Part shown: in pieces, positions 10,568 to 18,060 of the stretch
Layout: the number at the start of each line of letters is the position of its first letter
Position numbering within the stretch: the first letter of the stretch is position 1
From: DATEMK01 sp035275625
GTDB lineage: Bacteria > Bacteroidota > Bacteroidia > AKYH767-A > OLB10
Reading direction: 5' to 3'
NCBI GenBank assembly: GCA_035275625.1
Contig: DATEMK010000285.1
Location: 1-18,060 of the forward strand
Length of the DNA stretch: 18,060 bases
The notes under the pieces: generated by a model
What the model was told of the DNA's origin: nothing
What the model saw: only the letters and a program-made list of their open reading frames with translations
Database searches by the model: none
Translations under genes and position numbers: made by a program

Positions 10568-11080
10568 GTGAAACGGACTGGCTATATTATACTGCTTTTA
10601 GTTTGCCTGCTTCAATCGGGCGGATTACTGCTTATTTATAAAATGAGGCAATCTTATGTGCAATTTGAAATGCAGAAGAAATTGAGAAACAGCCAAAGCC
10701 GTTTTGAAAAGCTATCGCTTACGCTGAGCGAATATAAGCGGAGCAGGATTAAAGAAGATGAGATTTCCATCAATGGAAAAATGTATGATATAAAATCATT
10801 TCAGATAAATGGCGACAAAATCGAATTGCTTGCTATAAATGATACCGAAGAAGAAAACATTCTTCAAAGAATTAAAGATTTAATCACCAATAATAATACG
10901 AATCCCGGCAGCGAAGTTCCTTCGCAGCTAACAGACCTTATAACGCTGGATTATATTTATCCCGGCAGTGTCAGTGAAATTATTTTTTTTGAAAAGCAAC
11001 AGGAAAATTTTTATGAACTCTTTCAAACGCACAGTTCTTTTCATCCCGATGTTTTGTCGCCCCCGCCACGGTTCGCATAG
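10568..11080 (+). CDS. Small membrane-anchored hypothetical protein upstream of a TonB receptor
   Basis: 170 residues; no family recognised. Residues ~5-24 (GYIILLLVCLLQSGGLLLIY) form one N-terminal membrane helix without a clear cleavage site, so it is probably a signal anchor with the remainder in the periplasm. Residues 27-62 are charged and likely coiled-coil (FEMQKKLRNSQSRFEKLSL). The middle contains ISINGKMYDIKSFQINGDKIELLAI, a beta-hairpin-like stretch. The C-terminus carries two histidines and a proline-rich end (HSSFHPDVLSPPPRFA), which could contact a metal or a partner, though that is speculation. The start is GTG after a purine-rich AAGAAAAGAAA. It is 103 nt upstream of the TonB receptor on the same strand, and I see no terminator between them, so the two may form one operon. 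Confidence 0.75.
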   Translation: MKRTGYIILLLVCLLQSGGLLLIYKMRQSYVQFEMQKKLRNSQSRFEKLSLTLSEYKRSRIKEDEISINGKMYDIKSFQINGDKIELLAINDTEEENILQRIKDLITNNNTNPGSEVPSQLTDLITLDYIYPGSVSEIIFFEKQQENFYELFQTHSSFHPDVLSPPPRFA

Positions 11081-11183
11081 TAAAAACATTTCTTTCTTTA
11101 AAAGTTTCTGAATCATCATTGATTTGTGATGTATTCATTATTATTAATTGTTATACTAAACTAAACTTAAAAATTTATAAATC

Positions 11184-13421
11184 ATGAACAATAAAAAAAC
11201 TTATATAATACTATTTTTTATTTTGTTTTCTATGCGAATGTCAGCACAAAATACAAACGATACCACGCAAAACAAAACAATAAGCCTTGATGAGGTGGTT
11301 ATTTCTGCCAACAAAACAGAGGAAACCAAAAAAACAGTTGCACAGCAAGTACAGGTGCTTAAGGCAAAAGAAATTGAAAATACACAATCACAATCAACAG
11401 CCGATCTGATAATGAGCACGGGAAATGTATTTGTTCAGAAAAGCCAGCTGGGAGGCGGAAGCCCCGTTATCCGGGGCTTTGAAGCAAGCCGTATCCTGCT
11501 TGTCATTGATGGAGTGAGGATGAACAATCTTATCTATCGCGCGGGTCATTTACAGAATATTGTGACTACTGATAATAATTCGCTTGACAGGGTTGAAATA
11601 TTATATGGTCCGTCTTCTACTATTTATGGAAGCGATGCGCTGGGAGGCGTTATTCATCTCTATACTAAAAAGCCATTGCTGGCAACAGGCGATAAAAATT
11701 TAAACCTTAAAGTAAATGCGTTTTCCCGCTACGGCAGTGTGGACAATGAAGCGACCGGGCATTTAGATTTTAATATCGGGTTAAAAAAATTCGCTTCGTT
11801 TACTTCATTCACCTATTCAAAATTTGATGATCTCATGAGCGGTATGAATCAAAATCCTTTTTATACACAGCACTATGGAGAACGTTTTTACTATGCACAG
11901 CGATTTAACGAAACAGATTCGGTTGTACGGAATGGCAACCGTTACCGGCAGGTGCAAAGCGGGTACTCTCAATATGACGTAGTACAAAAATTTCTGTTTC
12001 AGCAGAACGACCATTTATCGCATGGCCTGAATGTTCAATATTCCAATTCAACCGATGTTCCCCGCTATGACCGCCTGACAGATAATCCCACAGGAGGTCT
12101 TGCAGATATTGCCGCGCTAAATTCCGCTGAATGGTATTATGGCCCGCAGGAACGGTTGCTTGCAGCTTATGACGGGAATTTTAAAAATGAGGCAAGTCTT
12201 TTTCAAAACGTTCACCTTGGTTTGAATTATCAGAAAATTGAAGAAAGCCGCCACAACAGAAATTTCGGCAGCAGGTTCCTGACTCACCGCGTTGAAAATG
12301 TAGATGTGATTGGCGCCAACCTTGACTTTCAAAAAACCATAAAATCACATGACATCCGTTTCGGACTTGATGCGCAATTGAACATGCTGACTTCAACGGC
12401 AACACGTGAGAATATTGTAGTTGATACCAGCGCGAATTGGGATACACGTTATCCGGATGGAGACAATACAATGAATAACTATGCCTTCTACATCTCGCAT
12501 ACCTGGAAAATAAATGAACAGCTGACCCTGAACGATGGATTCCGTGTCGGGTATTCTTCACTGCATTCCACGTTGGTTGATACAGCGCTTCTTTTTCATC
12601 TTCCATATACCACGCTGGACCAGAAAACACCCGTCTATTCGGGAAGCATTGGTTTGATACATTCTCCGACTGATGATTTAAAATTATCGGCTCTTTTTTC
12701 AACAGGCTTTCGTGTGCCAAATGTAGATGACCTTGCCAAAGTTTTTGTACCGCCTTCCGGTGGAGTAATTGTTCCGAATGTTGACTTAAAACCCGAAAAA
12801 ACTATTAATTACGAGATTGGCATCGCAAAAATTTTCAACAGCAAAACACGCTGGGAAAATGCTGTTTATTATACAACTTTTATAGATGTGGCTGTGGTTG
12901 ATGAATTCAAATACAACGGGCAGGATTCTATTTTATATGACGGAACCCTTAGTCAGGTCTATGCAAACCAGAATAAAAATAAAGCATATATGTATGGAGT
13001 TTCTTCCAACCTTATTTCACAAACAAGCGAACATTTCATGTTAAAGTTTGGAATTAATTACACTTACGGCAGAGTTAAAACCGATACATCAGATGCTCCG
13101 CTTGATCACATACCGCCTTTCATGAGTCAACTGGCTTTTACATATATCAATAATAATTTCAGCTCTGATTTTATTATAAATTATAATGGCTGGAAAAAGA
13201 TGAAAGATTATGGCGGTGGAGAAGACAACCCTCAGTATGCAACTCCTGACGGAATACCTGCATGGCTGACTGCAAATTTCCATGTTTCATACAAAGTGCA
13301 TAAACTGGTTACGCTCCAGGGCGGAATTGACAATATTTTTGACACGCAGTACCGCACATTTGCAAGCGGGATTAATGCGCCAGGAAGAAATGTATTTGGA
13401 GCCATCCGGTTTCACTATTAA
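11184..13421 (+). CDS. TonB-dependent outer-membrane receptor, heme/hemoglobin-receptor type
   Basis: 745 residues. A signal peptide ends at MRMSAQ (~22). TISLDEVVISANKTEE (~32-47) is a TonB-box-like region leading into the plug domain. The plug (~50-163) has SPVIRGFEASRILLVIDGVRM, IYRAGHLQNIVT, NSLDRVEILYGPSS and YGSDALGGVIHLYTKK, the pattern I know from hemoglobin/transferrin/lactoferrin and other heme receptors (HmuR/HemR-like). The remaining ~580 residues are alternating beta strands of the 22-strand barrel, with FSTGFRVPNVDDLAK and PNVDLKPEKTINYEIG late in the barrel as in that family, and an FRFHY-like aromatic end (GAIRFHY) for barrel assembly. It would import heme or another iron or cobalamin-like ligand using TonB-ExbBD energy. 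The ligand is inferred from plug similarity only. No Fur box was recognised. A strong terminator follows. Confidence 0.92.
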   Translation: MNNKKTYIILFFILFSMRMSAQNTNDTTQNKTISLDEVVISANKTEETKKTVAQQVQVLKAKEIENTQSQSTADLIMSTGNVFVQKSQLGGGSPVIRGFEASRILLVIDGVRMNNLIYRAGHLQNIVTTDNNSLDRVEILYGPSSTIYGSDALGGVIHLYTKKPLLATGDKNLNLKVNAFSRYGSVDNEATGHLDFNIGLKKFASFTSFTYSKFDDLMSGMNQNPFYTQHYGERFYYAQRFNETDSVVRNGNRYRQVQSGYSQYDVVQKFLFQQNDHLSHGLNVQYSNSTDVPRYDRLTDNPTGGLADIAALNSAEWYYGPQERLLAAYDGNFKNEASLFQNVHLGLNYQKIEESRHNRNFGSRFLTHRVENVDVIGANLDFQKTIKSHDIRFGLDAQLNMLTSTATRENIVVDTSANWDTRYPDGDNTMNNYAFYISHTWKINEQLTLNDGFRVGYSSLHSTLVDTALLFHLPYTTLDQKTPVYSGSIGLIHSPTDDLKLSALFSTGFRVPNVDDLAKVFVPPSGGVIVPNVDLKPEKTINYEIGIAKIFNSKTRWENAVYYTTFIDVAVVDEFKYNGQDSILYDGTLSQVYANQNKNKAYMYGVSSNLISQTSEHFMLKFGINYTYGRVKTDTSDAPLDHIPPFMSQLAFTYINNNFSSDFIINYNGWKKMKDYGGGEDNPQYATPDGIPAWLTANFHVSYKVHKLVTLQGGIDNIFDTQYRTFASGINAPGRNVFGAIRFHY

Positions 13422-13449
13422 AGAAACTTTTGTTTAGGTTTTTGTTTAG

Positions 13450-13486
13450 GAAAGGCAGTATGATGCTGCCTTTCTTTTTTATTTTT
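13450..13486 (+). terminator. Intrinsic terminator after the TonB receptor gene
   Basis: GAAAGGCAG (13450-13458), 7-nt loop, CTGCCTTTC (13466-13474), followed by a run of T residues. It separates the receptor operon from the next gene. Confidence 0.88.
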
Positions 13487-13536
13487 AAAAGGTAATTTCT
13501 TCAGGGTTTAAGCGCAATTCAATTTTATTTTTAATT

Positions 13537-13544
13537 TTACTTTG
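13537..13544 (+). promoter_or_regulatory. Candidate -7 element for the small T9SS protein gene
   Basis: TTACTTTG followed by C differs from TAnnTTTG at one position and lies 15 nt before the ATG at 13559. No convincing -33 element. It follows the terminator of the previous gene, so a promoter is expected here. Confidence 0.3.
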
Positions 13545-13558
13545 CTAAATCAGTTCCA

Positions 13559-14404
13559 ATGAAAAAAATTTACGGACTATTTCTTCTGTTTCTAATTTTA
13601 ATTCCCATGAAAAGTTTTTCGCAGGGTCCTGCTTTCTGCGGTACTTCCGGAGATGTGGCCATCTTTTCAAATTATGACGGGGGAATTCTGCGCATTAATG
13701 TGGATACGAATATTGCAAACCTCAAAATAGGAATCACCGGGTATGAAAATGATTCCATCATTATCAGCGGGGCTTATGTGAGCGATGTTACGCAGGTGAT
13801 TTTTGCCGGCTACTACAATTCCTCAAATATCCACTGTACTCCCTGGCCCTCTCAAAAATCTATTAACGGTGTTTCAGCAGCAATTACACAAATAAATTTT
13901 GTACCCGCAGCCACCTATAACAATCCTAACGGTTATCAATATATAATTTGCAATACCGATTGTGACGATTCCACAAACCAGGGCGGATGTAATACGCCTG
14001 ACCAGGTTGCAGATTATTTCTTTGATCAGTTTAACAGCACAAAACTTTTGTTTCACTATACACAATACGGATGCTGGAGCGGAATATATAATATTTCTGC
14101 CGGAGGAAATTGTTGTTCAGTTCCGCTTGGTACCGGCATCATTGAAAATTCGCTGAGTGAGAATATTTCTATTTCTCCTAATCCAGCCAGTGGAAAATTC
14201 AATCTTCAAGCTTCTCCCTCCTCGGGAGGGATCAATTTCCAATCTTTAACTGTCTATGATATTTTTGGAAAAATAATTTTGAACAACCAGGAACCTGAAA
14301 CGCGAAACACGGAACTTGATTTATCAAATCATCCGAAAGGAATTTATTTTTTAAAAATTTCAGGCGACAAGGAAGTGGTAACAAGGAAAATTGTTCTTGA
14401 ATAA
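13559..14404 (+). CDS. Secreted protein with T9SS type A sorting domain
   Basis: 281 residues. A signal peptide (MKKIYGLFLLFLILIPMKS) ends before SQ|GPAFCG (~22). Residues ~23-190 form a cysteine-rich beta domain (FCGTSGD, IHCTPWP, ICNTDCDDSTNQGGCNTP, YGCWSG, GGNCCSVP) that I do not recognise; the paired cysteines suggest disulfides outside the cell. From ~203 comes a typical type A sorting domain: ISISPNPASGKFNL, SLTVYDIFGKII, LDLSNHPKGIYFLKIS and a KIVLE end. The protein should be exported by SecYEG and then the type IX system, with the last domain removed and the product attached to the surface or released. A GC-rich palindrome interrupts the sorting domain at 14215-14231. The ATG has no Shine-Dalgarno. 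Confidence 0.88.
   Translation: MKKIYGLFLLFLILIPMKSFSQGPAFCGTSGDVAIFSNYDGGILRINVDTNIANLKIGITGYENDSIIISGAYVSDVTQVIFAGYYNSSNIHCTPWPSQKSINGVSAAITQINFVPAATYNNPNGYQYIICNTDCDDSTNQGGCNTPDQVADYFFDQFNSTKLLFHYTQYGCWSGIYNISAGGNCCSVPLGTGIIENSLSENISISPNPASGKFNLQASPSSGGINFQSLTVYDIFGKIILNNQEPETRNTELDLSNHPKGIYFLKISGDKEVVTRKIVLE
14215..14231. repeat. TCCCTCC-TCG-GGAGGGA palindrome inside a coding region
   Basis: A perfect 7-bp stem with a 3-nt loop within the sorting domain of the preceding gene, encoding PSSGG. It belongs to the same CTCCC/GGGAG class as the hairpin at 2058-2077. The frame is kept. Confidence 0.5.
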
Positions 14405-14428
14405 AATAAATAATTTAATCTTATTTGT

Positions 14429-14866
14429 ATGTTAAAGAAGCACACGTTCTGGCTGAAAGCTGCTATTATTTTGCAATTGCTCACAGCAGGGCTGCATTCC
14501 CTGAGCTTTTTAAATAATCCTCTACCTGAGAATGAATCAGAAAAGCAACTTATGGATTTAATGAATACTTATAAAAAGGATTTGGGAGGAGGTTTTGATC
14601 CTTCAATGAATGACATACTGATTTCGCTGAGCGCCTGCCTGCCTTTGCTATGCATTTTAGGAGGATGGATTAATTTGTATTTACTGAAAAAGAAAGCAGA
14701 TGAAAACATACTTAAAGGAGTGGTTGGAATTAATGTAATTGTTTTTGGAGCTTGCTTTATCCTGATGGCCATTTTTACTTTTTTGCCCCCGATTATTTGT
14801 ACAGGATTGATTTTTATTTTTCTATTGTTATCATGGCTGACTTTTCCGAAACAAAAACCAGTTTAA
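14429..14866 (+). CDS. Small integral membrane protein, unknown function
   Basis: 145 residues with about four predicted membrane helices: residues ~8-28 (WLKAAIILQLLTAGLHSLSF), 64-84 (LISLSACLPLLCILGGWINLY), 95-115 (VVGINVIVFGACFILMAIF) and 119-138 (PPIICTGLIFIFLLLSW). A polar loop of about 30 residues (NPLPENESEKQLMDLMNTY) follows helix 1. I recall similar short four-helix proteins in Bacteroidota but no named family, and no catalytic motif is visible. It starts 24 nt after the T9SS gene on the same strand with no terminator between them, so read-through is likely. Confidence 0.8.
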   Translation: MLKKHTFWLKAAIILQLLTAGLHSLSFLNNPLPENESEKQLMDLMNTYKKDLGGGFDPSMNDILISLSACLPLLCILGGWINLYLLKKKADENILKGVVGINVIVFGACFILMAIFTFLPPIICTGLIFIFLLLSWLTFPKQKPV

Positions 14867-14931
14867 AGCACAGTGTTTTTTAGCTTTCTTTTTCTTAACT
14901 TGCCTGCTGTAAAAAATCATACTATAATATT

Positions 14932-14963
14932 ATTGCAGCACAATTTAATTACCTTCATATTTG
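14932..14963 (+). promoter_or_regulatory. Candidate promoter of the large T9SS protein gene
   Basis: -33-like ATTG (14932-14935), a 20-nt spacer, and -7 CATATTTG (14956-14963; one mismatch to TAnnTTTG), followed by C as in the other promoters here. A start near 14970 would make the ATG at 14969 leaderless and favours the ATG at 14990. Confidence 0.45.
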
Positions 14964-14989
14964 CCACCATGACAAAAACCATTTCTTCA

Positions 14990-17900
14990 ATGAAAAAATA
15001 TTACTTGTTACTCGCAGTATTTTTCCTGGCGCACCTGGCGCTTCATGCACAAATAACGATTACTCTTCAGCCCGATTCAGCCGGAGGTAAAGACGCACGG
15101 ATAGACAGCTATTCACCCAATGCAAATAATGCAACAAGTTCTGAATTTTTAGCGGGAATGTGGACAATTAACGGGAATTGGTTTACAGTACGGACATTAG
15201 TACAGTTTGATCTTAGCGGAGTACCTGCAAACTCCGTTATTAACAGTGCAAACCTTTCACTGTATTACAATCCGAATAATTCAAATTTTAATCACATACA
15301 ATATGGACCTAATGCTTCTTATTTGCAAAGGATAACGGGAAGCTGGCAGGAAAATACTGTTACATGGAATAATCAACCGGTAACCACCACTCAAAACCAG
15401 GCAAGTATTCCGGCAAGCACCGGCAGCACTCAGGATTTTACAAATCTTGATGTAACGGCACTGGTCACAGATATGAAAAATAATCCGTCAACAAGCTTTG
15501 GCTTTTTGTTACGAATGCAGTCTGAGACGCAATCCTACAGAGGACTAATTTTTGCTTCGAGTGATTACAGCGATCCGGTAAAACGTCCAAAGCTGGTGAT
15601 CAATTATACAATATGCACACTGCCCAGTGCGACTATTACCGCAGGTGGTTCTACCACATTTTGTTCAGGCGGAAGCGTTACATTAAATGCCGCACCAACC
15701 GGTGCCGCATATGCTTATCAATGGATTAAAGACGGAATTAATATTTCAGGAGCTACTGCTAATTCTTATGTTGCAACTGCCGGAGGTTCATATACCTGCT
15801 TAGTGAGAATAATTGCCACAGGCTGCAGCAAAGTAAGTAATGCAATTTCTGTAACTGTAAATACGATTCCTGCACCAACAATATCAGCCGGTGGAGCTAC
15901 CGCATTTTGTACGGGAAGCAGCGTGTTACTTACAGCGCTACCTGCCACGGGTGTAACGTATCAGTGGAAACAGAATGGCAGTAACATTGGAGGAGCAACT
16001 TCGCAAACCTACTCTGCGACTGCATCCGGGAACTTTTCTTGCCTTGTAACAAATAGTTGCGGCAGCGGAACATCAAATACTGTTTTCGTTACAGTTTATA
16101 CTTCAGCACCTGCAGCCAATATTACCGCAGGAGGTCCTACTACATTTTGCAGCAACAGCAATGTACAGCTTCTTTCTTCTAATTCAGGCGCAGGTATAAC
16201 GTACCAGTGGCAGAAGAATTCGGTAAATATTTCAGGCGCAACGACAGTAAGCTATTCAGCTAACCTGGCAGGAAGCTACAGGTGTATTGTAACCAATCCC
16301 TGCGGAAGCTCTACATCAAATGCAATTTCAGTTACTGTAAATACACAGCCAAGCGCTGTTATCACTCCCGGAGGCACTGCAAATATTTGTACCGGAGGAT
16401 CGCAGCTCCTCAACGCATCTGCGGGAACAGGCTATGTTTACCAATGGAAAAAAAACGGAACTAATATTTCAGGAGCAACAGCGCAAACTTATACTGCTTC
16501 CCAGGCAGGAAGCTATACGGTAGCTGTAACATTAGGAAGTTGTACAGCAACTTCTGCGGCAACTACTGTAACAATAAGCCAGGCATTAACCCCCACCATC
16601 ACATATGCCGGCTTCGGGGGATGGTGCGGCTCAACATCAGTCCGCCTTGAAACCAACAATAGTTCAGGGTATATCTATACTTGGTTTGAAGATACACATC
16701 CGGTTCCTAATTCAAACAGTTTTCAGTTAGAGGTTGGGCATAATGCAAATTATTCGGTTCAAATTAATAATGGCTGCGGAATGTTTTCGGCAGCACCTTA
16801 TACGGTAACTGATTTTAATAATCCGTGGTTGCAACCTTATATAACAATTACTAATTCAGGCTCGCTAAACTTATGCGGTGGCGGATCGGTAACCCTTTCC
16901 ATCAACAGTAATAATTTTTACCAATCACCTTCATTTCAATGGTACAGGGACGGAGTAGCAATAGGCGGTGCAACCGGGCAATCTTATAATGCAACAACCG
17001 GGGGCAACTATGTTTGCTCGGTAATTGATTTTCTCTGGTGCGGATTCCAGGGACCACTCGTATTTTCCAATTGGCTTGTTGCAACATCTGCTCCATCAGC
17101 ATTAATAACACCCCAGGGTTCCACTACAATTTGTAATGGAAGCAGTGTAATTTTAGCTGCCAATACAGGCGGGGGATATGCTTATCAATGGAAAAATAAC
17201 GGAACTAATATTTCAGGAGCTACCAATCAAAATTACTCTGCAACTGCTAACGGAAGTTATACGGTGGCAATAACCAACACTTGTGGTACGGCTGCTTCTT
17301 CTGCAGTCGTTGTAACGGTTACCCAGCTTCCTTCAGCAACTATAACTCCTGCAGGACCTACTACTTTTTGTGCAAATGAAAGTGTAGTCCTGAACGCACC
17401 AACAGGCGCTAACCGCACCTATCAATGGCTGAAAGGCGGAAATTATATTTCAGGAGCCACTCAATCATTTTATACTGCAACAATAAGCGGAACATATAAA
17501 GTGATTGTGACAAACTCAGTGACCGGGTGTTCAAAAACTACATCAACCGGAACAGTTTTAACTGTCAATGCACAGCCAAATGCAACCATAACGCCCCAGG
17601 GACCGACAACGTTCTGTGCAGGCGGAAGTGTGGTATTACAGGCAAACACCGGGGGAGGATTAACTTATAAATGGAAAAAAGGCAGCAACTATATTTCAGG
17701 AGCAACTTTATCAAATTATACGGCTACTATTGGCGGAAATTACAGGGTGCAGGTAACAAACAGCAATGGTTGTTCAAAAACCTCTGCATTGGTGGCGGTT
17801 AGTGTGCCATGTAAAGAAGATGGAACATTAATTCCTGTGAATAATTTTGATGTAAGTGTTTATCCGAATCCTTCATCCGGTGATTTTGTTTTTGAAATTT

Positions 17901-18060
17901 CAAATGCTGCGAATGAAAAAATTTCAATCAGTGTTTATGATATGATCGGAAAATTGGTTTTGTCGGAAAATATTCTGAATTCACAATTCACAATTCGCAG
18001 TACGAAATTAACTGCCGGGATTTATTCTGCTGAAATAATTTGCGGAGAAAATAAAAAAGT
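14990..18060 (+). CDS. Large secreted adhesin-like protein: DNRLRE domain, nine Ig-like modules, T9SS type A sorting domain (3' end outside window)
   Basis: At least 1,023 residues, open to the right edge. From the ATG at 14990 the signal peptide is MKKYYLLLAVFFLAHLALHA|Q. An in-frame ATG at 14969 adds seven residues but lies at the predicted transcription start. Residues ~22-205 form a DNRLRE (CBM96-like) beta-sandwich: TLQPDSAGGKDARIDSY, VRTLVQFDLSGVPANSVI, GSWQENTVTWNNQP, KRPKLVINYT. About 212-940 are nine Ig-like modules of ~80 residues. Then VSVYPNPSSGDFVFEI, ISVYDMIGKLVL and LTAGIYSAEI form an almost complete type A sorting domain; only a few residues and the stop should be missing. DNRLRE domains are linked to carbohydrate or surface contact in other proteins, so an adhesin or matrix role is likely but inferred. 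Confidence 0.88.
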   Translation, partial: MKKYYLLLAVFFLAHLALHAQITITLQPDSAGGKDARIDSYSPNANNATSSEFLAGMWTINGNWFTVRTLVQFDLSGVPANSVINSANLSLYYNPNNSNFNHIQYGPNASYLQRITGSWQENTVTWNNQPVTTTQNQASIPASTGSTQDFTNLDVTALVTDMKNNPSTSFGFLLRMQSETQSYRGLIFASSDYSDPVKRPKLVINYTICTLPSATITAGGSTTFCSGGSVTLNAAPTGAAYAYQWIKDGINISGATANSYVATAGGSYTCLVRIIATGCSKVSNAISVTVNTIPAPTISAGGATAFCTGSSVLLTALPATGVTYQWKQNGSNIGGATSQTYSATASGNFSCLVTNSCGSGTSNTVFVTVYTSAPAANITAGGPTTFCSNSNVQLLSSNSGAGITYQWQKNSVNISGATTVSYSANLAGSYRCIVTNPCGSSTSNAISVTVNTQPSAVITPGGTANICTGGSQLLNASAGTGYVYQWKKNGTNISGATAQTYTASQAGSYTVAVTLGSCTATSAATTVTISQALTPTITYAGFGGWCGSTSVRLETNNSSGYIYTWFEDTHPVPNSNSFQLEVGHNANYSVQINNGCGMFSAAPYTVTDFNNPWLQPYITITNSGSLNLCGGGSVTLSINSNNFYQSPSFQWYRDGVAIGGATGQSYNATTGGNYVCSVIDFLWCGFQGPLVFSNWLVATSAPSALITPQGSTTICNGSSVILAANTGGGYAYQWKNNGTNISGATNQNYSATANGSYTVAITNTCGTAASSAVVVTVTQLPSATITPAGPTTFCANESVVLNAPTGANRTYQWLKGGNYISGATQSFYTATISGTYKVIVTNSVTGCSKTTSTGTVLTVNAQPNATITPQGPTTFCAGGSVVLQANTGGGLTYKWKKGSNYISGATLSNYTATIGGNYRVQVTNSNGCSKTSALVAVSVPCKEDGTLIPVNNFDVSVYPNPSSGDFVFEISNAANEKISISVYDMIGKLVLSENILNSQFTIRSTKLTAGIYSAEIICGENKK
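15610..17812 (+). repeat. Nine tandem Ig-like modules of about 240 bp within the large T9SS protein
   Basis: Each unit starts with a pattern like ATITxxGPTTFCxGxSVxLxA, has YQWxKxGxxISGATxxxYxA in the middle and ends YxVxVTNxxG. Starts are near 15628, 15875, 16115, 16354, 16590, 16835, 17098, 17335 and 17581. Most carry the two cysteines of an Ig fold (FC and YxC). Units 5 and 6 (about 16590-17090) are the most diverged; unit 5 has GGWCGSTSVRLE and lacks the ISGAT motif. The others share runs such as ISGAT almost unchanged, suggesting recent duplication or ongoing recombination. Confidence 0.8.

Noticed and set aside
12181..12720. 179-codon minus-strand frame within the TonB receptor
   Set aside because: Antisense shadow of a well-supported barrel domain.

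Overview
The window comes from a member of the Bacteroidota. The rRNA promoters have the TTTG / TAnnTTTG form typical of that phylum. Two predicted secreted proteins end in type IX secretion (T9SS) type A sorting domains. There is also a TonB-dependent outer-membrane receptor and a lipoprotein with carboxypeptidase-regulatory-like modules, and the translation starts lack Shine-Dalgarno sequences. I cannot place it below phylum from memory.

Layout: 1-620 is the C-terminal end of a TPR protein that starts outside the window. Bases 621-1640 look non-coding and are rich in repeats: a long imperfect hairpin, a Bacteroidota-type palindrome, an array with a strict 21-bp period, and a 12-copy 7-bp array. 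Tandem promoters (about 1640-1732) then lead into a complete rRNA operon: leader, 16S, tRNA-Ile(GAU), tRNA-Ala(UGC), 23S, 5S and a strong terminator (7540-7578). Downstream are a lipoprotein, a convergent EamA-type transporter, a small membrane-anchored protein next to a heme-type TonB receptor, a small T9SS-exported protein, a small multi-pass membrane protein, and a large T9SS-exported adhesin-like protein with nine Ig-like modules that runs off the right edge.

Two observations stand out. (1) The 23S gene is about 270 nt too long because of an ORF-less group I intron at 6810-7077, in the peptidyl-transferase region after E. coli-equivalent U2593. P1, P2, P3-P10, the guanosine-binding pair and the terminal omega-G can all be traced by eye. 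(2) Two related tRNA-like elements, each with an acceptor stem, a perfect T-arm and an encoded CCA but a shrunken anticodon arm, lie upstream of 16S (1793-1857) and upstream of 23S (4002-4075). Each is followed by a boxA-like motif and then the 5' strand of the rRNA processing stem. This looks like a repeated pre-rRNA maturation module; I know of no description of it.

The rRNA part works as one transcription and processing unit. The other genes are mostly envelope or secreted functions with no obvious shared pathway, except the small anchored protein next to the TonB receptor.
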